6,134 nt of DNA from Gammaproteobacteria bacterium. Its GTDB lineage: Bacteria > Pseudomonadota > Gammaproteobacteria > Coxiellales > Coxiellaceae. The position numbers and the translations under genes are program-made. The notes under the pieces were generated by a model, which made no database searches, had not been told where the DNA came from, and saw only the letters and a list, made by a program, of their open reading frames with translations. Of this stretch, positions 5,653-6,134 are shown piece by piece (position 1 is the first letter of the stretch; each line of letters opens with the position of its first letter). Where the stretch lies: NCBI GenBank assembly GCA_021774015.1, contig JAJFJO010000380.1:1-6134 (forward strand), written 5' to 3'.

Positions 5653-6134
5653 ATGAGCGCACAAGCAATAGAGCAATTTCCTGATGAGCGAGACTCATTA
5701 ACCAGCCTTATGAACCGCCATAGCTTTGAAGAAGCTGCCGAGCGAGTATTCGCTGATGCAAAACGCCACAATCGCAAAATCGCTTTTTTACATCTTAGCA
5801 TCGACAATTTGAATAAAATAAAAGAAACATTTAACGCAAACGAAACCAATTCATTGATCGTGCAAATATCACATCGCTTATGTGCATGCTTAAGATTAGA
5901 AGATTTAATTGCAAGAGCTGAGGGTGAAGATATTGTTATCGCTTTAACGGGCATTCAATCGGAACAGGGTGCTGCCAAAGTGTCTCAAAAATTATTAAAC
6001 TCTGTCCACGAACCCTTCTTTTTATCACAAATAGAAATTAATTTAACAGCAAGCATAGGCATTTCTTTCTACCCCACTTCTAAAAAACCATTGCCAGAAT
6101 TAATGTTATGCGCTAAAAATTCCTGTGCGCGTGC
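5653..6134 (+). CDS. Protein with degenerate GGDEF domain (3' end outside window)
   Basis: The first 160 codons are visible. The fold signature of a diguanylate cyclase domain is clear: DSLTSLMNRHSF (14-25, for D.LTGL.NR..F), a hydrophobic strand before SIDNL, LIARAEGEDIVIAL (85-98) and ASIGISFYP (133-141). The catalytic residues are largely lost. The GGDEF loop reads EGEDI (90-94). The first metal-binding Asp is Ser49. Aligned without gaps to PleD as remembered, the guanine-binding Asn and Asp become Lys57 and Asn66. Such domains usually act as GTP sensors, partner-binding modules or relics, often ahead of an EAL phosphodiesterase domain; whether EAL follows cannot be seen. There is no N-terminal sensor or membrane segment. 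ATG 5653 is the first ATG after an in-frame stop at 5620-5622, and GAGAGAGGG sits 3 bases upstream. It is divergent from the 319-residue gene. Confidence 0.82.
   Translation, partial: MSAQAIEQFPDERDSLTSLMNRHSFEEAAERVFADAKRHNRKIAFLHLSIDNLNKIKETFNANETNSLIVQISHRLCACLRLEDLIARAEGEDIVIALTGIQSEQGAAKVSQKLLNSVHEPFFLSQIEINLTASIGISFYPTSKKPLPELMLCAKNSCAR

Noticed and set aside
5451..5954. Minus-strand 167-codon ORF
   Set aside because: It is mostly antisense to the GGDEF-like gene, whose plus-strand frame shows clear family motifs. The remainder covers the divergent intergenic region.

Overview
The window looks like chromosomal DNA of a moderately AT-rich gammaproteobacterium. The AcnA-type aconitase and the full three-domain DsbD support this directly. 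A Legionellales-like host (Legionella/Coxiella relatives) is a weaker inference. It rests on the style of the unknown 319-residue protein and on a 'TCATCCCGGA...TCCGAGAT' palindromic repeat of a kind common in such genomes. No rRNA, tRNA, CRISPR array or complete insertion sequence was seen.

Layout. (1) Bases 1-1823 (+) hold the C-terminal two thirds of aconitate hydratase. (2) Bases 1840-1968 hold a mosaic of palindromic repeat pieces and a perfect 10-bp inverted repeat. This mosaic runs into the start of the next gene. (3) Bases 1927-3723 (+) encode DsbD, the inner-membrane thiol:disulfide interchange protein, with all six catalytic cysteines. (4) Bases 3749-3994 (-) encode a small predicted membrane protein. 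It converges on dsbD and has a clear promoter and Shine-Dalgarno site. (5) Bases 3995-4454 are a gene-poor, AT-rich stretch. It contains that promoter, a second promoter facing right, a 15-codon ORF that may be the stump of a decayed gene, and a hairpin followed by a T-run. (6) Bases 4455-5414 (-) encode an unrecognised 319-residue protein whose C-terminus is a Gly-Val-Gly-Ala tail made by a 12-bp tandem repeat. (7) Bases 5653-6134 (+) hold the start of a protein with a degenerate, probably inactive GGDEF domain. It is divergent from the unknown gene and cut by the window edge.

The genes do not form one pathway. AcnA (TCA cycle) and DsbD (periplasmic disulfide reduction, cytochrome c and DsbC support) are housekeeping genes. 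The part from 3749 onward looks like a lineage-specific patch with frequent strand switches, low-complexity sequence and possible gene decay. The most notable points are the repeat mosaic that supplies the N-terminal codons of DsbD, the unknown repeat-tailed protein, and the degenerate GGDEF domain.
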